A stretch of 64,000 bases of DNA, taken from Alloprevotella rava (GTDB taxonomy: Bacteria > Bacteroidota > Bacteroidia > Bacteroidales > Bacteroidaceae). Location of the stretch: NCBI RefSeq assembly GCF_014195585.1, contig NZ_JACICA010000009.1, positions 1-64,000 on the forward strand, given 5' to 3'. Made by a program: the position numbers and the translations under genes. Under the pieces are notes generated by a model. That model did not search any database. It saw nothing but the letters and a program-made list of their open reading frames with translations, and had not been told where the DNA came from. Below are positions 8,960-17,360 of the stretch, one piece after another. The number at the start of each line of letters is the position of its first letter. Within the stretch, counting starts at the first letter, position 1.

Positions 8960-9562
8960 ATGACAGATAGCATCATTATCCCCATTGAACGTCATCCACT
9001 TGAGCCTTTCTTACCTCCTCATGCTCGCCTGCTGATGATGGGAAGTTTCCCTCCACAGCAGAAGCGATGGAGCATGAACTTTTTCTATCCTAATTTCATC
9101 AATGATATGTGGCGTATCTTCGGTATTATATTCAAGGATGATAAGGACTTCTTTGTAGATGCAAAGCAGAAGACATTTAAGCTCAATGAGCTAGTGCCCT
9201 TTCTCACTGAGTTAGGGTGCGGCTGCTATGATACGGCCACAGAGGTGCGTCGTTTGCAGGACAATGCTAGCGATAAATTCTTAGAAGTTGTCACTCCTAC
9301 AGATCTGCCTGCACTCTTGCATCGCTTGCCAGAACTTCAAGCTATCTGCACCACGGGGCAGAAGGCTACGGACACCTTCGTTGATAACTTCTGCGGAGAG
9401 CAGCCTACTGTGGGTAGCTACTCCACCTTTCAGTTTGAAGGACGCTCTCTGAGGCTCTATCGCATGCCTAGCAGCAGTCGAGCTTATCCGATGCGGTTAG
9501 ACAAGAAAGCGGCCATCTATCGCCGTATGTTTGAAGAGTTGGGAATGTGTCCCACTCACTGA
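8960..9562 (+). CDS. Uracil-DNA glycosylase superfamily protein
   Basis: A 200-residue cytoplasmic protein of the uracil-DNA glycosylase fold, which flips out and removes damaged bases. The first motif, LLMMGSFPPQ, replaces the usual GxxPG loop, and WSMNFFYPNFINDMWRIFG follows with conserved aromatic residues. The late motif LYRMPSSSRAYPM matches the HPS/SPS loop of the superfamily. The pattern is closest to the group that holds hypoxanthine or mismatch glycosylases and differs from classical Ung, so the substrate may be inosine, uracil or another lesion. Its 3' end overlaps the convergent DUF4421 gene by 7 bp. Confidence 0.75.
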   Translation: MTDSIIIPIERHPLEPFLPPHARLLMMGSFPPQQKRWSMNFFYPNFINDMWRIFGIIFKDDKDFFVDAKQKTFKLNELVPFLTELGCGCYDTATEVRRLQDNASDKFLEVVTPTDLPALLHRLPELQAICTTGQKATDTFVDNFCGEQPTVGSYSTFQFEGRSLRLYRMPSSSRAYPMRLDKKAAIYRRMFEELGMCPTH

Positions 9563-10716
9563 CGGCGATATTTTGGTTTCTTGCCAAAATAGAAGCCCGC
9601 GTAGATATTGAGATAGTTCACTGAGTTCGCTATTGTCAAGTGTCGGCTATGATAGCCATAGAGATGCGTGACATACGACACACCGACAAATTTATCCCCA
9701 GTGTTCCACACAAAACCTGCACGACCTATAAAGTCTACTGCCACATAACGAATGGCGTTATAAAGCAATTTATCGTACTTCACCTTAGTGCCTTTCTCGG
9801 CTCTATAGCCCAATGCTGGTGTTGCCGATATTGACAAGAGACAATTACGAGCACACACCCAATTATAGGCATAGCCTGCGCTCAAGCAGAAGTCTTGGTA
9901 ACTGAGACGTGAGAACTTCAACTCATCGCTCATAACAGACGGCACAGAATCTCTCTCATTCAGCGGAGAGGGCAGCTGAGTATAATCGAATATTAGCTTC
10001 TGTTTGTCGTAGCGAAAGCCCATGATAACGCTTCCTGCAGAGCGTTTCTGCAACGTACTCTGATTGTACGCTGCTGGATAGGAGAAGCGGCGGTGATTAA
10101 AAATATAATAGGCATTCAGACTCAGCGTGTTGACTTCTAAGCCATGAAAGTCGGTGCCGCTAAACTGAGACTTATCTATACCGTCGAATCCTTGCGTCTT
10201 ACGCAGTCTGAACTTTCCGTTGTTATGAATATAAACAAGGTCTCCCCCCACTTTGCTGCTATACACGCTGAAGTCAAACTCCGCTGATTTGCCTGCACTC
10301 GAAGGTCTACTAACATCTACGCTGTATCCCAAGAATATCCAACGCCAACCAAGGTACGGGCCAATCTTGAACATGGGCTTAGGGCGGAATGAGAGTGTCT
10401 GATAATGATGCTTCTCAGTTTTAGCCGACATAGAGATCACTTGGAAGAAATTACTATTCTGTCCCATCACGGTCCAATCATAGTGGTTAGGCTCTATGTA
10501 GATGCTATCCGTCTTATCCAAGAAACGTATGCCCCTCTTTATGCTTTTCCCCGTTCGCTTCAAGAAGTTGCCAAATGAGCGTTCTGGCAGGAAAAGTTGA
10601 TCTCCTGGCATGACGCCAGTGAGAGCTGTGTCCCCACACACGCTATCCACCACCTGTTGGGCCTGCGCCCCTACAGTCAGTAGCAAGAAGCAAAGGATGA
10701 GTAAAACTCTTTTCAT
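9556..10716 (-). CDS. DUF4421 family outer-membrane beta-barrel protein
   Basis: This 386-residue protein begins with a signal peptide (MKRVLLILCFLLLTVGAQAQ). The rest is rich in alternating aromatic and polar strands, as in outer-membrane beta barrels. The segment SIYIEPNHYDWTVMGQNSNF and the following FKIGPYLGWRWIFLGYSVDV are characteristic of DUF4421, a family confined to Bacteroidetes with no assigned function. It is the last gene of the minus-strand yicC-gmk-nadD-oxidoreductase run, 15 bp after the oxidoreductase, and converges with the glycosylase gene. Confidence 0.82.
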   Translation of the reverse strand: MKRVLLILCFLLLTVGAQAQQVVDSVCGDTALTGVMPGDQLFLPERSFGNFLKRTGKSIKRGIRFLDKTDSIYIEPNHYDWTVMGQNSNFFQVISMSAKTEKHHYQTLSFRPKPMFKIGPYLGWRWIFLGYSVDVSRPSSAGKSAEFDFSVYSSKVGGDLVYIHNNGKFRLRKTQGFDGIDKSQFSGTDFHGLEVNTLSLNAYYIFNHRRFSYPAAYNQSTLQKRSAGSVIMGFRYDKQKLIFDYTQLPSPLNERDSVPSVMSDELKFSRLSYQDFCLSAGYAYNWVCARNCLLSISATPALGYRAEKGTKVKYDKLLYNAIRYVAVDFIGRAGFVWNTGDKFVGVSYVTHLYGYHSRHLTIANSVNYLNIYAGFYFGKKPKYRRQ

Positions 10717-10731
10717 TCGTTTACTAAAGGA

Positions 10732-11715
10732 TTATATTTTACCCAGAATGCGGTCCATCACCCAGTTCACTGAAGTTGCACTCACGCAGTCGCAGGTACA
10801 CACACTTTTGTTTTGCAGATGCTCCACCACATTGCGTATCAGTGGCAACTGCACATATTCGGGGGTATCTGGACTAAACTCATGCCTACCCTGCGCATCA
10901 TGCAACACTATTGGCGCATAGGTAAAGACAGAGAAATGCAATTTACCTTTATCGCCAATGATTTCCACACTGTCCTCACGAGCAGAGTCGTGGGCCACAA
11001 AGCACCATGAACCGCTACCTGGCAGTCCATCATCAAAGCGGAAGCAAGCACTCACACTGTCCTCCGTCTGATAGAGTCCACCGCGATTACCTGTATAGCC
11101 TTCGGCGTCAATGATAGGACCAAACATCTCTTGTAGCAAGTCGAGCTGATGAGGGGCTAAATCGTAGAAATACCCTCCACCTGCAATGTCTGCTTGCACA
11201 CGCCATGGCAGATTCTCATCGTTATAGTCGAGGTCACGAGGAGGCACGGCAAAGCGTATCTGCACGTTGATAACGTGCCCCACTGTGCCTGCTTTTATCA
11301 ACTCTCTCACCTTCTGAAAGTAAGGCAGATAGCGCCGATAGTAGGCCACAAAGCATGGCACCCCCGTCTTCTCTGAAATCATATTCACACGGCAGCAGTC
11401 CTCGTAGTTGCTCGCTAGCGGCTTCTCCACATAGCACGGCTTACCTGCTTTCATAGCCATGATGGCATAGGTGGCATGCGTACTGGGCGGTGTGGCAATA
11501 TAAACTGCATTGACGTCGAGGTCATGAATCAAGCTCATCGGGTCGTCATACCATTTGGGAATGCCATGACGCAGGGCATAGTCGCGCGCTTTGTCTTTGT
11601 TGCGGCGCATTACAGCAACGACCTTCGAGCCCTCTATAAGGCTGAAGGCTGGTCCACTTTTCTTCTCTGTGACTTCACCACATCCAATGAAGCCCCAACA
11701 GATATTTTTCGACAT
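10732..11715 (-). CDS. Gfo/Idh/MocA family NAD(P)-dependent oxidoreductase
   Basis: A 327-residue two-domain dehydrogenase. The N-terminal Rossmann fold is seen in WGFIGCGEVTEKKSGPAF, with DVNAVYIATPPSTHATYAI and the catalytic-region lysine motif GKPCYVEKPLASNYEDC. The C-terminal alpha/beta domain has the conserved histidine motif GGGYFYDLAPHQLDLLQEMFG. Family members oxidise or reduce sugars, inositols or related compounds; the substrate cannot be assigned. The gene lies 15 bp after nadD and 15 bp before the DUF4421 gene on the same strand. Confidence 0.88.
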   Translation of the reverse strand: MSKNICWGFIGCGEVTEKKSGPAFSLIEGSKVVAVMRRNKDKARDYALRHGIPKWYDDPMSLIHDLDVNAVYIATPPSTHATYAIMAMKAGKPCYVEKPLASNYEDCCRVNMISEKTGVPCFVAYYRRYLPYFQKVRELIKAGTVGHVINVQIRFAVPPRDLDYNDENLPWRVQADIAGGGYFYDLAPHQLDLLQEMFGPIIDAEGYTGNRGGLYQTEDSVSACFRFDDGLPGSGSWCFVAHDSAREDSVEIIGDKGKLHFSVFTYAPIVLHDAQGRHEFSPDTPEYVQLPLIRNVVEHLQNKSVCTCDCVSATSVNWVMDRILGKI

Positions 11716-11730
11716 GATAACAGCGTGCTT

Positions 11731-12324
11731 TTATTCGTTTCGTAATGCTTTCATATAGGTGTCCACCACGTCTTCTATGATCGGTGCTGGCACCATCTCT
11801 CTCACATTTTCTCCTCGCCGGATGGCGGCTCTTATCTGCGTGCTGCTCCAAGAAAACAATGGAGCATTGACCACATGAATCGTTGCCTTTTCGTGCCCTT
11901 TAAGGGGCTCTACTGAGCTTCCTCGACGGGGATAGACAATGATGTCTGTAGTAGCGAGGATCTCCTCATAATGCGCCCAATGGTCGAAGGACACCCAATT
12001 GTCGCCTCCGATGAGGAGTTGCAGTCTGCAATGGGGATAGGCCTTCCGGAGAGCTTCTAACGTGCGCCAAGTAAAGGAAGGGCGCGGGAGGGAGAATTCA
12101 AAGTTGCTTGCCTTGATATGGCGTTCCTCTCTCACAGCCTCACAAGCCCACCTCAGGCGGTCGGCCTCAGGGGCTAAGTCGGTATCCTCCTTCCAAGGGT
12201 TCTGTGGCGACACCATGAGCAATACCTCGTCAGAGAGATGCTGTTCCACCACGGCCCTTGCTATGCCGATATGGCCTAAGTGAATGGGGTTAAACGACCC
12301 TCCGAAGATGCAGAGTCGCTTCAC
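11731..12324 (-). CDS. nadD: Nicotinate-nucleotide adenylyltransferase
   Basis: NadD joins nicotinate mononucleotide and ATP to make deamido-NAD, an essential step in NAD synthesis. The 197-residue protein has the nucleotidyltransferase motif GGSFNPIHLGHIGIA near the N-terminus, the segment LLIGGDNWVSFDHW in the middle, and the late WSSTQIRAAIRRG motif containing SxTxxR. Length is normal. The start overlaps the gmk stop by 4 bp (ATGA type), so the pair is translationally coupled. Confidence 0.93.
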   Translation of the reverse strand: MKRLCIFGGSFNPIHLGHIGIARAVVEQHLSDEVLLMVSPQNPWKEDTDLAPEADRLRWACEAVREERHIKASNFEFSLPRPSFTWRTLEALRKAYPHCRLQLLIGGDNWVSFDHWAHYEEILATTDIIVYPRRGSSVEPLKGHEKATIHVVNAPLFSWSSTQIRAAIRRGENVREMVPAPIIEDVVDTYMKALRNE

Positions 12325-12920
12325 CGCAGTAAGTATTCGCTCACCACGCGGTAGATGTCGCTTTGTGCCTGTTCGAGGTTGTCGTTGGTCACGATACAGT
12401 CAAACTCTGGTGCGCGACTTATCTCATATTCCGCACGGGCGATGCGGTCATTAATCACCTCGGGCGTATCTGTTCCGCGCTTCTCCAAGCGTTCTCTCAG
12501 AGCAGCGATGGAGGGCGGTTGGATAAAAACTGTCAAGGCACGTTCGCCATAGGCTTGCTTCACATTGAGTCCGCCTATCACGTCCAAGTCGCCAATGACA
12601 TTCTCGCCTTTCGCCAACTGCTGGTCCACCTGGCTGCGTAGCGTGCCATAGAAGCGGTCTTTATACACCTCGCAATACTCCAAAAAATGGCCTTGCTCGA
12701 TATGTTCTTTAAACTCTTCGGGACTAAGAAAGAAGTATTCCACACCATGCTGCTCTGCTCCGCGAGGAGGACGGGAGGTGGCACTGATACTGAAATTTAG
12801 ATTCAGTTCAGGGTGCTGCTCAATGAGGTAGTGTATCAGCGTACTCTTGCCCGTACCGGAGGGGGCACAGAAGATGATCACTCGCCCTTGACCCAACTGG
12901 TTTTCGTTTTTTTCTTGCAT
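12321..12920 (-). CDS. gmk: Guanylate kinase
   Basis: Gmk converts GMP to GDP with ATP. The 199-residue protein carries the P-loop APSGTGKS at 19-26, the GMP-binding segment SATSRPPRGAEQHGVEYFF, and the lid-region EKRGTDTPEVINDRIARA. All are typical and the length is standard. It sits between yicC and nadD on the minus strand, an order common in Bacteroidetes, and its stop overlaps the nadD start. Confidence 0.95.
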   Translation of the reverse strand: MQEKNENQLGQGRVIIFCAPSGTGKSTLIHYLIEQHPELNLNFSISATSRPPRGAEQHGVEYFFLSPEEFKEHIEQGHFLEYCEVYKDRFYGTLRSQVDQQLAKGENVIGDLDVIGGLNVKQAYGERALTVFIQPPSIAALRERLEKRGTDTPEVINDRIARAEYEISRAPEFDCIVTNDNLEQAQSDIYRVVSEYLLR

Positions 12921-12980
12921 AATCTTCTCTGATGCGCTCCCCCAAAGGGAGTTTGTATGTGCGCGTGTTGCTTCGCTGTT

Positions 12981-13862
12981 CTACATCACGTTGAGCACCT
13001 GCTCTTTGATTTGTTCGAGCTCATCCTTCATCATCACCACGATGTTTTGCATCTCGGCTTGATTCGACTTCGAGCCCGTTGTATTGATTTCTCGTCCCAT
13101 CTCTTGTGCGATGAAACCGAGCTTTTTCCCCTGCCCTGCATGACCTGTGTCCATCGTCTCACAGAAGTAGTTCAGATGATTTGTCAAGCGTTGTTTCTCT
13201 TCGCTGATGTCGAGTTTTTCGATGTAGTAAATCAACTCTTGTTCCAGTCGGTTCTTGTCATAATCCACACCGCGTAGCTCTTCCAGTCGGGCTTCGAGGC
13301 GTTCGCGTATTTTCTGCACTCGGCTTTTTTCGAAGGGTTCAATCTCTTTCATCAAGCGTGCGATATTGTCGATTTTCTCCTTAAACTTCCGATAGAGAGC
13401 TTCGCCCTCCTGCTTGCGGAAGTCCACCAAGTGTTGAAGCGCCTCTTTGATGGCTGCACTCATCACGTCCCATTCCTCGTCGGTAAGCTCCTCAGAGGTC
13501 TGCACCGCCGTTGTATCGGGCAGGCGCACCAGTAGTTGCCAAGCCTGGCTATCATCAAAAGGCAAGCCCGCCTCTTCGCTGATGCTGCGCAGTTGGGCCA
13601 CATAGCTCTTCACTGCTTCGGCATTGATAGGAGCAGTTTCAGCAGCATTTTCATTTTCGGTCCAGATGCTGAAGTCCACCTTGCCACGCTCCACAAAAGG
13701 CGTAATCATCTTACGGATTTCTATTTCGCGTTCGCGATAGAGCGGAGCAATGCGTGCATTCAAGTCGAGCGACTTAGAATTCAGCGATTTAATTTCCACA
13801 TGGATTTTCTTTCCTCCAAAGTGTGCATCAGCCTTGCCATAGCCGGTCATAGATTGTATCAT
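12981..13862 (-). CDS. YicC family endoribonuclease
   Basis: The 293-residue protein begins MIQSMTGYGKADAHFGGKK, the hallmark of the YicC family, and ends with the conserved block GFIAQEMGREINTTGSKSNQ followed by VVMMKDELEQIKEQVLNV. Family members are helical multimeric endoribonucleases; in Escherichia coli YicC was linked to turnover of a small RNA. The central part is rich in charged helices (FEKSRVQKIRERLEARLEEL). It is first in the five-gene minus-strand operon yicC-gmk-nadD-oxidoreductase-DUF4421. The promoter should lie within 13863-13920. Confidence 0.92.
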   Translation of the reverse strand: MIQSMTGYGKADAHFGGKKIHVEIKSLNSKSLDLNARIAPLYREREIEIRKMITPFVERGKVDFSIWTENENAAETAPINAEAVKSYVAQLRSISEEAGLPFDDSQAWQLLVRLPDTTAVQTSEELTDEEWDVMSAAIKEALQHLVDFRKQEGEALYRKFKEKIDNIARLMKEIEPFEKSRVQKIRERLEARLEELRGVDYDKNRLEQELIYYIEKLDISEEKQRLTNHLNYFCETMDTGHAGQGKKLGFIAQEMGREINTTGSKSNQAEMQNIVVMMKDELEQIKEQVLNVM

Positions 13863-14241
13863 TTCGAATAGCGTTTTATAGACTAAGCAAAATTACAACT
13901 TTTTCTCCATTTCCCTAATATCTCCCCTCCTCTTTTTTCAGCATTAACACATTTAAAACAGCTATTAACACATTCCCCAGATTAGCATATAAAAGTGGTT
14001 CATCCCCGAATTGAGGTTAGTACAATGTCTCTCGGTGTTTTTCATACATCAATCAGCCACCTCAAATAAAATAGAAAGCCAAATAAATAAAAATCCTTAT
14101 CTTTGCCACCATAAGGCAAGTATCAACCTAAAACAGATTTAGGAAATAACAAAGACAACCTCCTCTAAACTTAAGTTTAGGAGCTGTCAACCAAAAGATA
14201 ATTTAACAAACAGAACTGTCAATCTTTTTCAGTACAGAGCA
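13863..14241. other. Intergenic region with stem-loops and a spare promoter box
   Basis: No gene is supported here. The region separates divergent genes. It holds a -7-like box, TATCTTTG, at 14098-14105, about 170 bp upstream of the next start codon. Downstream of it are two possible stems: CCTAAA/TTTAGG around 14127-14143 and the perfect palindrome CTAAACTTAAGTTTAG at 14165-14180. A short leader RNA or small RNA could start near 14112, but this is inference. A 15-base match to an IS982-type end lies at 14005-14019. Confidence 0.4.
14005..14019 (+). repeat. Solo IS982/MITE end remnant
   Basis: CCCGAATTGAGGTTA is identical to the right end of the hairpin MITE at 23926-23942 and close to the ends of the IS982 copy at 38245-39414. 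No matching second end is visible nearby, so it would be a leftover of an excised or degraded element. The match is only 15 bases, and chance is possible. Confidence 0.4.
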
Positions 14242-14249
14242 TATCTTTG
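14242..14249 (+). promoter_or_regulatory. -7 promoter box for the T9SS plug gene
   Basis: TATCTTTG fits the Bacteroidetes -7 consensus TAnnTTTG and lies 19 bp before ATG 14268. No clear TTTG is seen at -33. The position shows that the true start must be 14268 and not the in-frame TTG-type codon at 14247. Confidence 0.55.
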
Positions 14250-14267
14250 CGCTATAATCTATATTGT

Positions 14268-15548
14268 ATGGGAAAAGTAACATTACGTTTCTACATTTTC
14301 TTTATCGCATTCAGAATGTCGATAGTATTTATTCATGCTCAACGCACACAAGTATTGATGAATAATATAAATACTGTTATGATCTCTACTGGAAATAATT
14401 CTCATGCGTTACCAGTACTACGCCTTGGCTCACAAGGCCAGCTTGAGTTAAGCTTCGATCATATGTCGAAAGAGTATCATCGTTATCTCTATAGAATAAT
14501 ACATCTCGATGCTGATTTCAAAAAGTCAATAAATATTTTTGAGAATGATTGGGTGGCAACTTCCGCAGAATGGACTGTAATAGATGACTATGTTGAAAGC
14601 ATGAATACTGTTACTAATTACACTCACTATCGAATTAGGATGCCAAACAGCAATGTGCGTCCTTTGCTAAGTGGTAACTATAAATTAGAAGTAGTTTTAG
14701 ATGAAGATGGTACGCTAACCCCTGCACTGAATGCCTACTTCTTTGTTATTGATTCAAAAGTAAATATCAAACTTGATGTGACTACCGATACAGAAGTTGA
14801 TAGGAATGCCACTCATCAACAAGTTCGGATGTCTATTGATACACGTCAATTAAATATACGAGCCCCAGAGGAAGAACTGCGAACTATTGTCCTTCAAAAT
14901 CATCGTTGGGACAATGCAGTTTGGAATCCTAAACCTGACTATATAAATGGAACAAATCTAGAATGGCGCCACCAACGAAGTCTAATATTTAATGCAGGGA
15001 ATGAATATCGCCGCTTTGAAATACTTTCCACGCAATATCCAGGAATGGGGGTGGATAATATGAAATGGACAGGTACTGAATACCAGGCAAATTTATTAAC
15101 AGCCGAACCAAGGCGTAACTATTTAAATGATCAAGATCGAAACGGACAAATGATTGTTCGAACTCAGGACAATAATGATGCTTTATCACAAAGCGAATAT
15201 GTTTGGGTAAATTTCAGTCTTACAATGCCGCAGATGAAAGATGCTGATATTTATGTTTGTGGTGATTGGAGTTATGATAGGTTCTCTCCTAAATACAAAC
15301 TTACCTACGATGAGCTTTCGCAGACTTACCTTGGAAGCATTTTCTTAAAAACAGGTTTTTATAGCTACTTATATCTTACAGTCCCTCATTCAAGCGATGA
15401 GGGATTTACAGGACCTGTTGAAGGGGATTTTTTCCAAGCTGAAAATGAATATACAGTACTGACCTATTATCGCAGAATAGGCGATCGTTATTGGCAAATG
15501 GTTGGTATGTCAGAGATTTCGTATGATAATAAACGACTAACTCAATAA
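14268..15548 (+). CDS. Type IX secretion system plug protein (DUF5103 family)
   Basis: This 426-residue exported protein matches the DUF5103 family, of which one member was seen as the plug that closes the SprA translocon of the type IX secretion system. Characteristic parts are LGSQGQLELSFDHMSKEYHR, the following YLYRIIHLDADF, and the DDYVESMNTVTNYTHYRI block, which form the first beta domain. The second domain contains ADIYVCGDWSYDRFSPKYKL, an Ig-like fold. The N-terminal 32 residues form a signal sequence ending near IHAQR. The gene stands alone on its promoter with the dehydrogenase 15 bp downstream; no other T9SS gene is in the window. Confidence 0.85.
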   Translation: MGKVTLRFYIFFIAFRMSIVFIHAQRTQVLMNNINTVMISTGNNSHALPVLRLGSQGQLELSFDHMSKEYHRYLYRIIHLDADFKKSINIFENDWVATSAEWTVIDDYVESMNTVTNYTHYRIRMPNSNVRPLLSGNYKLEVVLDEDGTLTPALNAYFFVIDSKVNIKLDVTTDTEVDRNATHQQVRMSIDTRQLNIRAPEEELRTIVLQNHRWDNAVWNPKPDYINGTNLEWRHQRSLIFNAGNEYRRFEILSTQYPGMGVDNMKWTGTEYQANLLTAEPRRNYLNDQDRNGQMIVRTQDNNDALSQSEYVWVNFSLTMPQMKDADIYVCGDWSYDRFSPKYKLTYDELSQTYLGSIFLKTGFYSYLYLTVPHSSDEGFTGPVEGDFFQAENEYTVLTYYRRIGDRYWQMVGMSEISYDNKRLTQ

Positions 15549-15563
15549 AATAATACAAGCAAA

Positions 15564-16520
15564 ATGATAAATATAGTTTTTTTAGATGGCTTTACACTCA
15601 ATCCTGGCGATTTAGACTGGCTATGCTTTGAAAAAATAGGAAATTTCAAAGTCTATGATCGTACAGAAAGTACTGACATTATCCAGCGCGCAAAGGATGC
15701 AGATATTCTTATTCTCAACAAAACGAGATTAGGAGAAAAAGAAATGCTCGAATTACCACAATTACGTTTGATTTGTGTAGCTGCTACTGGATATGATGTA
15801 GTAGATATAAATGCTGCTTCGCGTAGAGGAATCATAGTCTGCAATGCGGCAGGCTATGGCACAACGGCGGTTGCCCAAATGGTTGTTGCTCATCTTTTGA
15901 ATGTTACTAATAGGGTTAGTCATTATGCAGAAAAGAATCGTAATGGTTTTTGGAAAAACTCATTAGACTTCTGCTGCTGGAATGAGCCTTTAATGGAACT
16001 TGAGAATAAGCGGGTAGCCATTGTAGGTTTTGGTAGTATTGGGCAAAAGGTAGCTGAAATGTTGCGACCTTTTGGCGTTTGTCTTTTTGCTGTTTCTTCA
16101 AAAAAGGAACTACCTGTCGATATTGGTCATATTTCACTAGAAGAAGCTTTTAGCACATGCGATGTTGTCAGTCTGAATTGCCCACTAACTTCTAATAATG
16201 TGCAGATGATAAATGGGGCGCTACTTGAAAAGGCCACCCCTAACCTTATTCTAATAAATACAGCTCGAGGTCGTTTGGTAAACGATGAGGATTTGGCCGA
16301 AGCACTTAAGATAAACCGAATAGCAGCTTATTGTGCAGATGTTTTGTCTGAAGAACCTCCCTGTAATGATAATCCTCTTCTCGATTTACCCAACGCTTTT
16401 ATTACCCCGCACATTGCATGGGCCACATTAGAAGCCCGCCAACGCATTCTCCGCATCGTTGTTCAAAACATTGAAAGCTTCCTCGCAGGTAACCCTCAAA
16501 ATATCGTCAATAAGTTGTAA
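15564..16520 (+). CDS. D-isomer-specific 2-hydroxyacid dehydrogenase
   Basis: A 318-residue cytoplasmic oxidoreductase that interconverts a 2-keto acid and a D-2-hydroxy acid with NAD(P)H. The nucleotide-binding motif VAIVGFGSIGQKV has its glycines at 155-160. The catalytic Arg lies in INTARGRLVNDEDLAEAL, a Glu follows in the DVLSEEPPCNDNPLL region, and the catalytic His is in FITPHIAWAT. It is closest to the glycerate/hydroxypyruvate reductase group, but the substrate is not determined by sequence. It is 15 bp after the T9SS plug gene and 23 bp before the TRIC channel gene. Confidence 0.9.
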   Translation: MINIVFLDGFTLNPGDLDWLCFEKIGNFKVYDRTESTDIIQRAKDADILILNKTRLGEKEMLELPQLRLICVAATGYDVVDINAASRRGIIVCNAAGYGTTAVAQMVVAHLLNVTNRVSHYAEKNRNGFWKNSLDFCCWNEPLMELENKRVAIVGFGSIGQKVAEMLRPFGVCLFAVSSKKELPVDIGHISLEEAFSTCDVVSLNCPLTSNNVQMINGALLEKATPNLILINTARGRLVNDEDLAEALKINRIAAYCADVLSEEPPCNDNPLLDLPNAFITPHIAWATLEARQRILRIVVQNIESFLAGNPQNIVNKL

Positions 16521-16543
16521 CTTCGTGGCAAAATTCAAAAGCT

Positions 16544-17179
16544 ATGGATATAACGTTTATCAACGTTTGCGACTTTATAGGAACTTTGGCCTTTGCTATT
16601 TCGGGTATTCGATTGGCATCGGCCAAACATTTTGATCTTTTCGGTGCCTATGTTGTTGGATTAACTACAGCTATAGGCGGTGGTACTATGCGTGATGTAA
16701 TGCTTGGCCTATCGCCTTTTTGGATGACAAACTCTTTTTATCTCATTTGTTCCGCTATCGCTTTAGTATGGGTCATAATTTTTCGAAAACTCCTTGTTCG
16801 ACAAAACAATACATGGTTCCTATTTGACACAATAGGTTTAGCCCTTTTTACTGTTACAGGAATGGAAAAAACATTACAAGCTGGTTTTCCATTTTGGACT
16901 GCAATCATAATGGGCTCTATAACGGGAGCTGGAGGAGGTGTACTTAGAGATGTCTTTATCAATGAGGTTCCTCTTATTTTTCGTAAAGAAATCTATGCAT
17001 TAGCCTGTGTCATTGGAGGTTTTGGCTATTGGATTTGTGCGCGGTATATCGTCCCCCCACTCTATTGCTCTATTATCTGCGCATCACTGGTGATTCTTAT
17101 GCGCTTTTTGGCTGTTCGATACAGACTTCATCTTCCCGTTTTAAAGGCAGAAGATGAAAGTAAGAAAGCACAAAACTAA
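16544..17179 (+). CDS. Trimeric intracellular cation (TRIC) channel family protein
   Basis: The 211-residue integral membrane protein has seven predicted hydrophobic segments and an internal duplication typical of the prokaryotic TRIC/UPF0126 (YadS-like) family. The paired signature glycine motifs are TAIGGGTMRDVMLG in the first half and TGAGGGVLRDVFINEVPLIF in the second. Homologues form trimeric potassium- or sodium-permeable channels. It is last in a likely three-gene transcript with the plug protein and dehydrogenase. Its role in this organism is unknown. Confidence 0.9.
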   Translation: MDITFINVCDFIGTLAFAISGIRLASAKHFDLFGAYVVGLTTAIGGGTMRDVMLGLSPFWMTNSFYLICSAIALVWVIIFRKLLVRQNNTWFLFDTIGLALFTVTGMEKTLQAGFPFWTAIIMGSITGAGGGVLRDVFINEVPLIFRKEIYALACVIGGFGYWICARYIVPPLYCSIICASLVILMRFLAVRYRLHLPVLKAEDESKKAQN

Positions 17180-17307
17180 TTATTCACGATATATGATTCT
17201 TTTTCCACTTCACTGAAGTATAAATGCAAGTTTTGTACTTTTCATATCGCAGATTATATTATCTTCCAAGAGAAAGAAAGATTTATCTGCAAAATTCTAA
17301 ACTTTTA

Positions 17308-17338
17308 TTGCCGCTTCAACCTTTTCGACTTAACTTTG
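17308..17338 (+). promoter_or_regulatory. Promoter of purF-carA-carB
   Basis: TTG at 17308-17310 and TAACTTTG at 17331-17338 are 20 bp apart, fitting the Bacteroidetes -33/-7 pattern. The start codon ATG 17361 is 22 bp downstream. The rest of 17180-17307 shows no gene and no clear riboswitch. Confidence 0.65.
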
Positions 17339-17360
17339 CAAAGCAAAGCTAAATTTGTAT

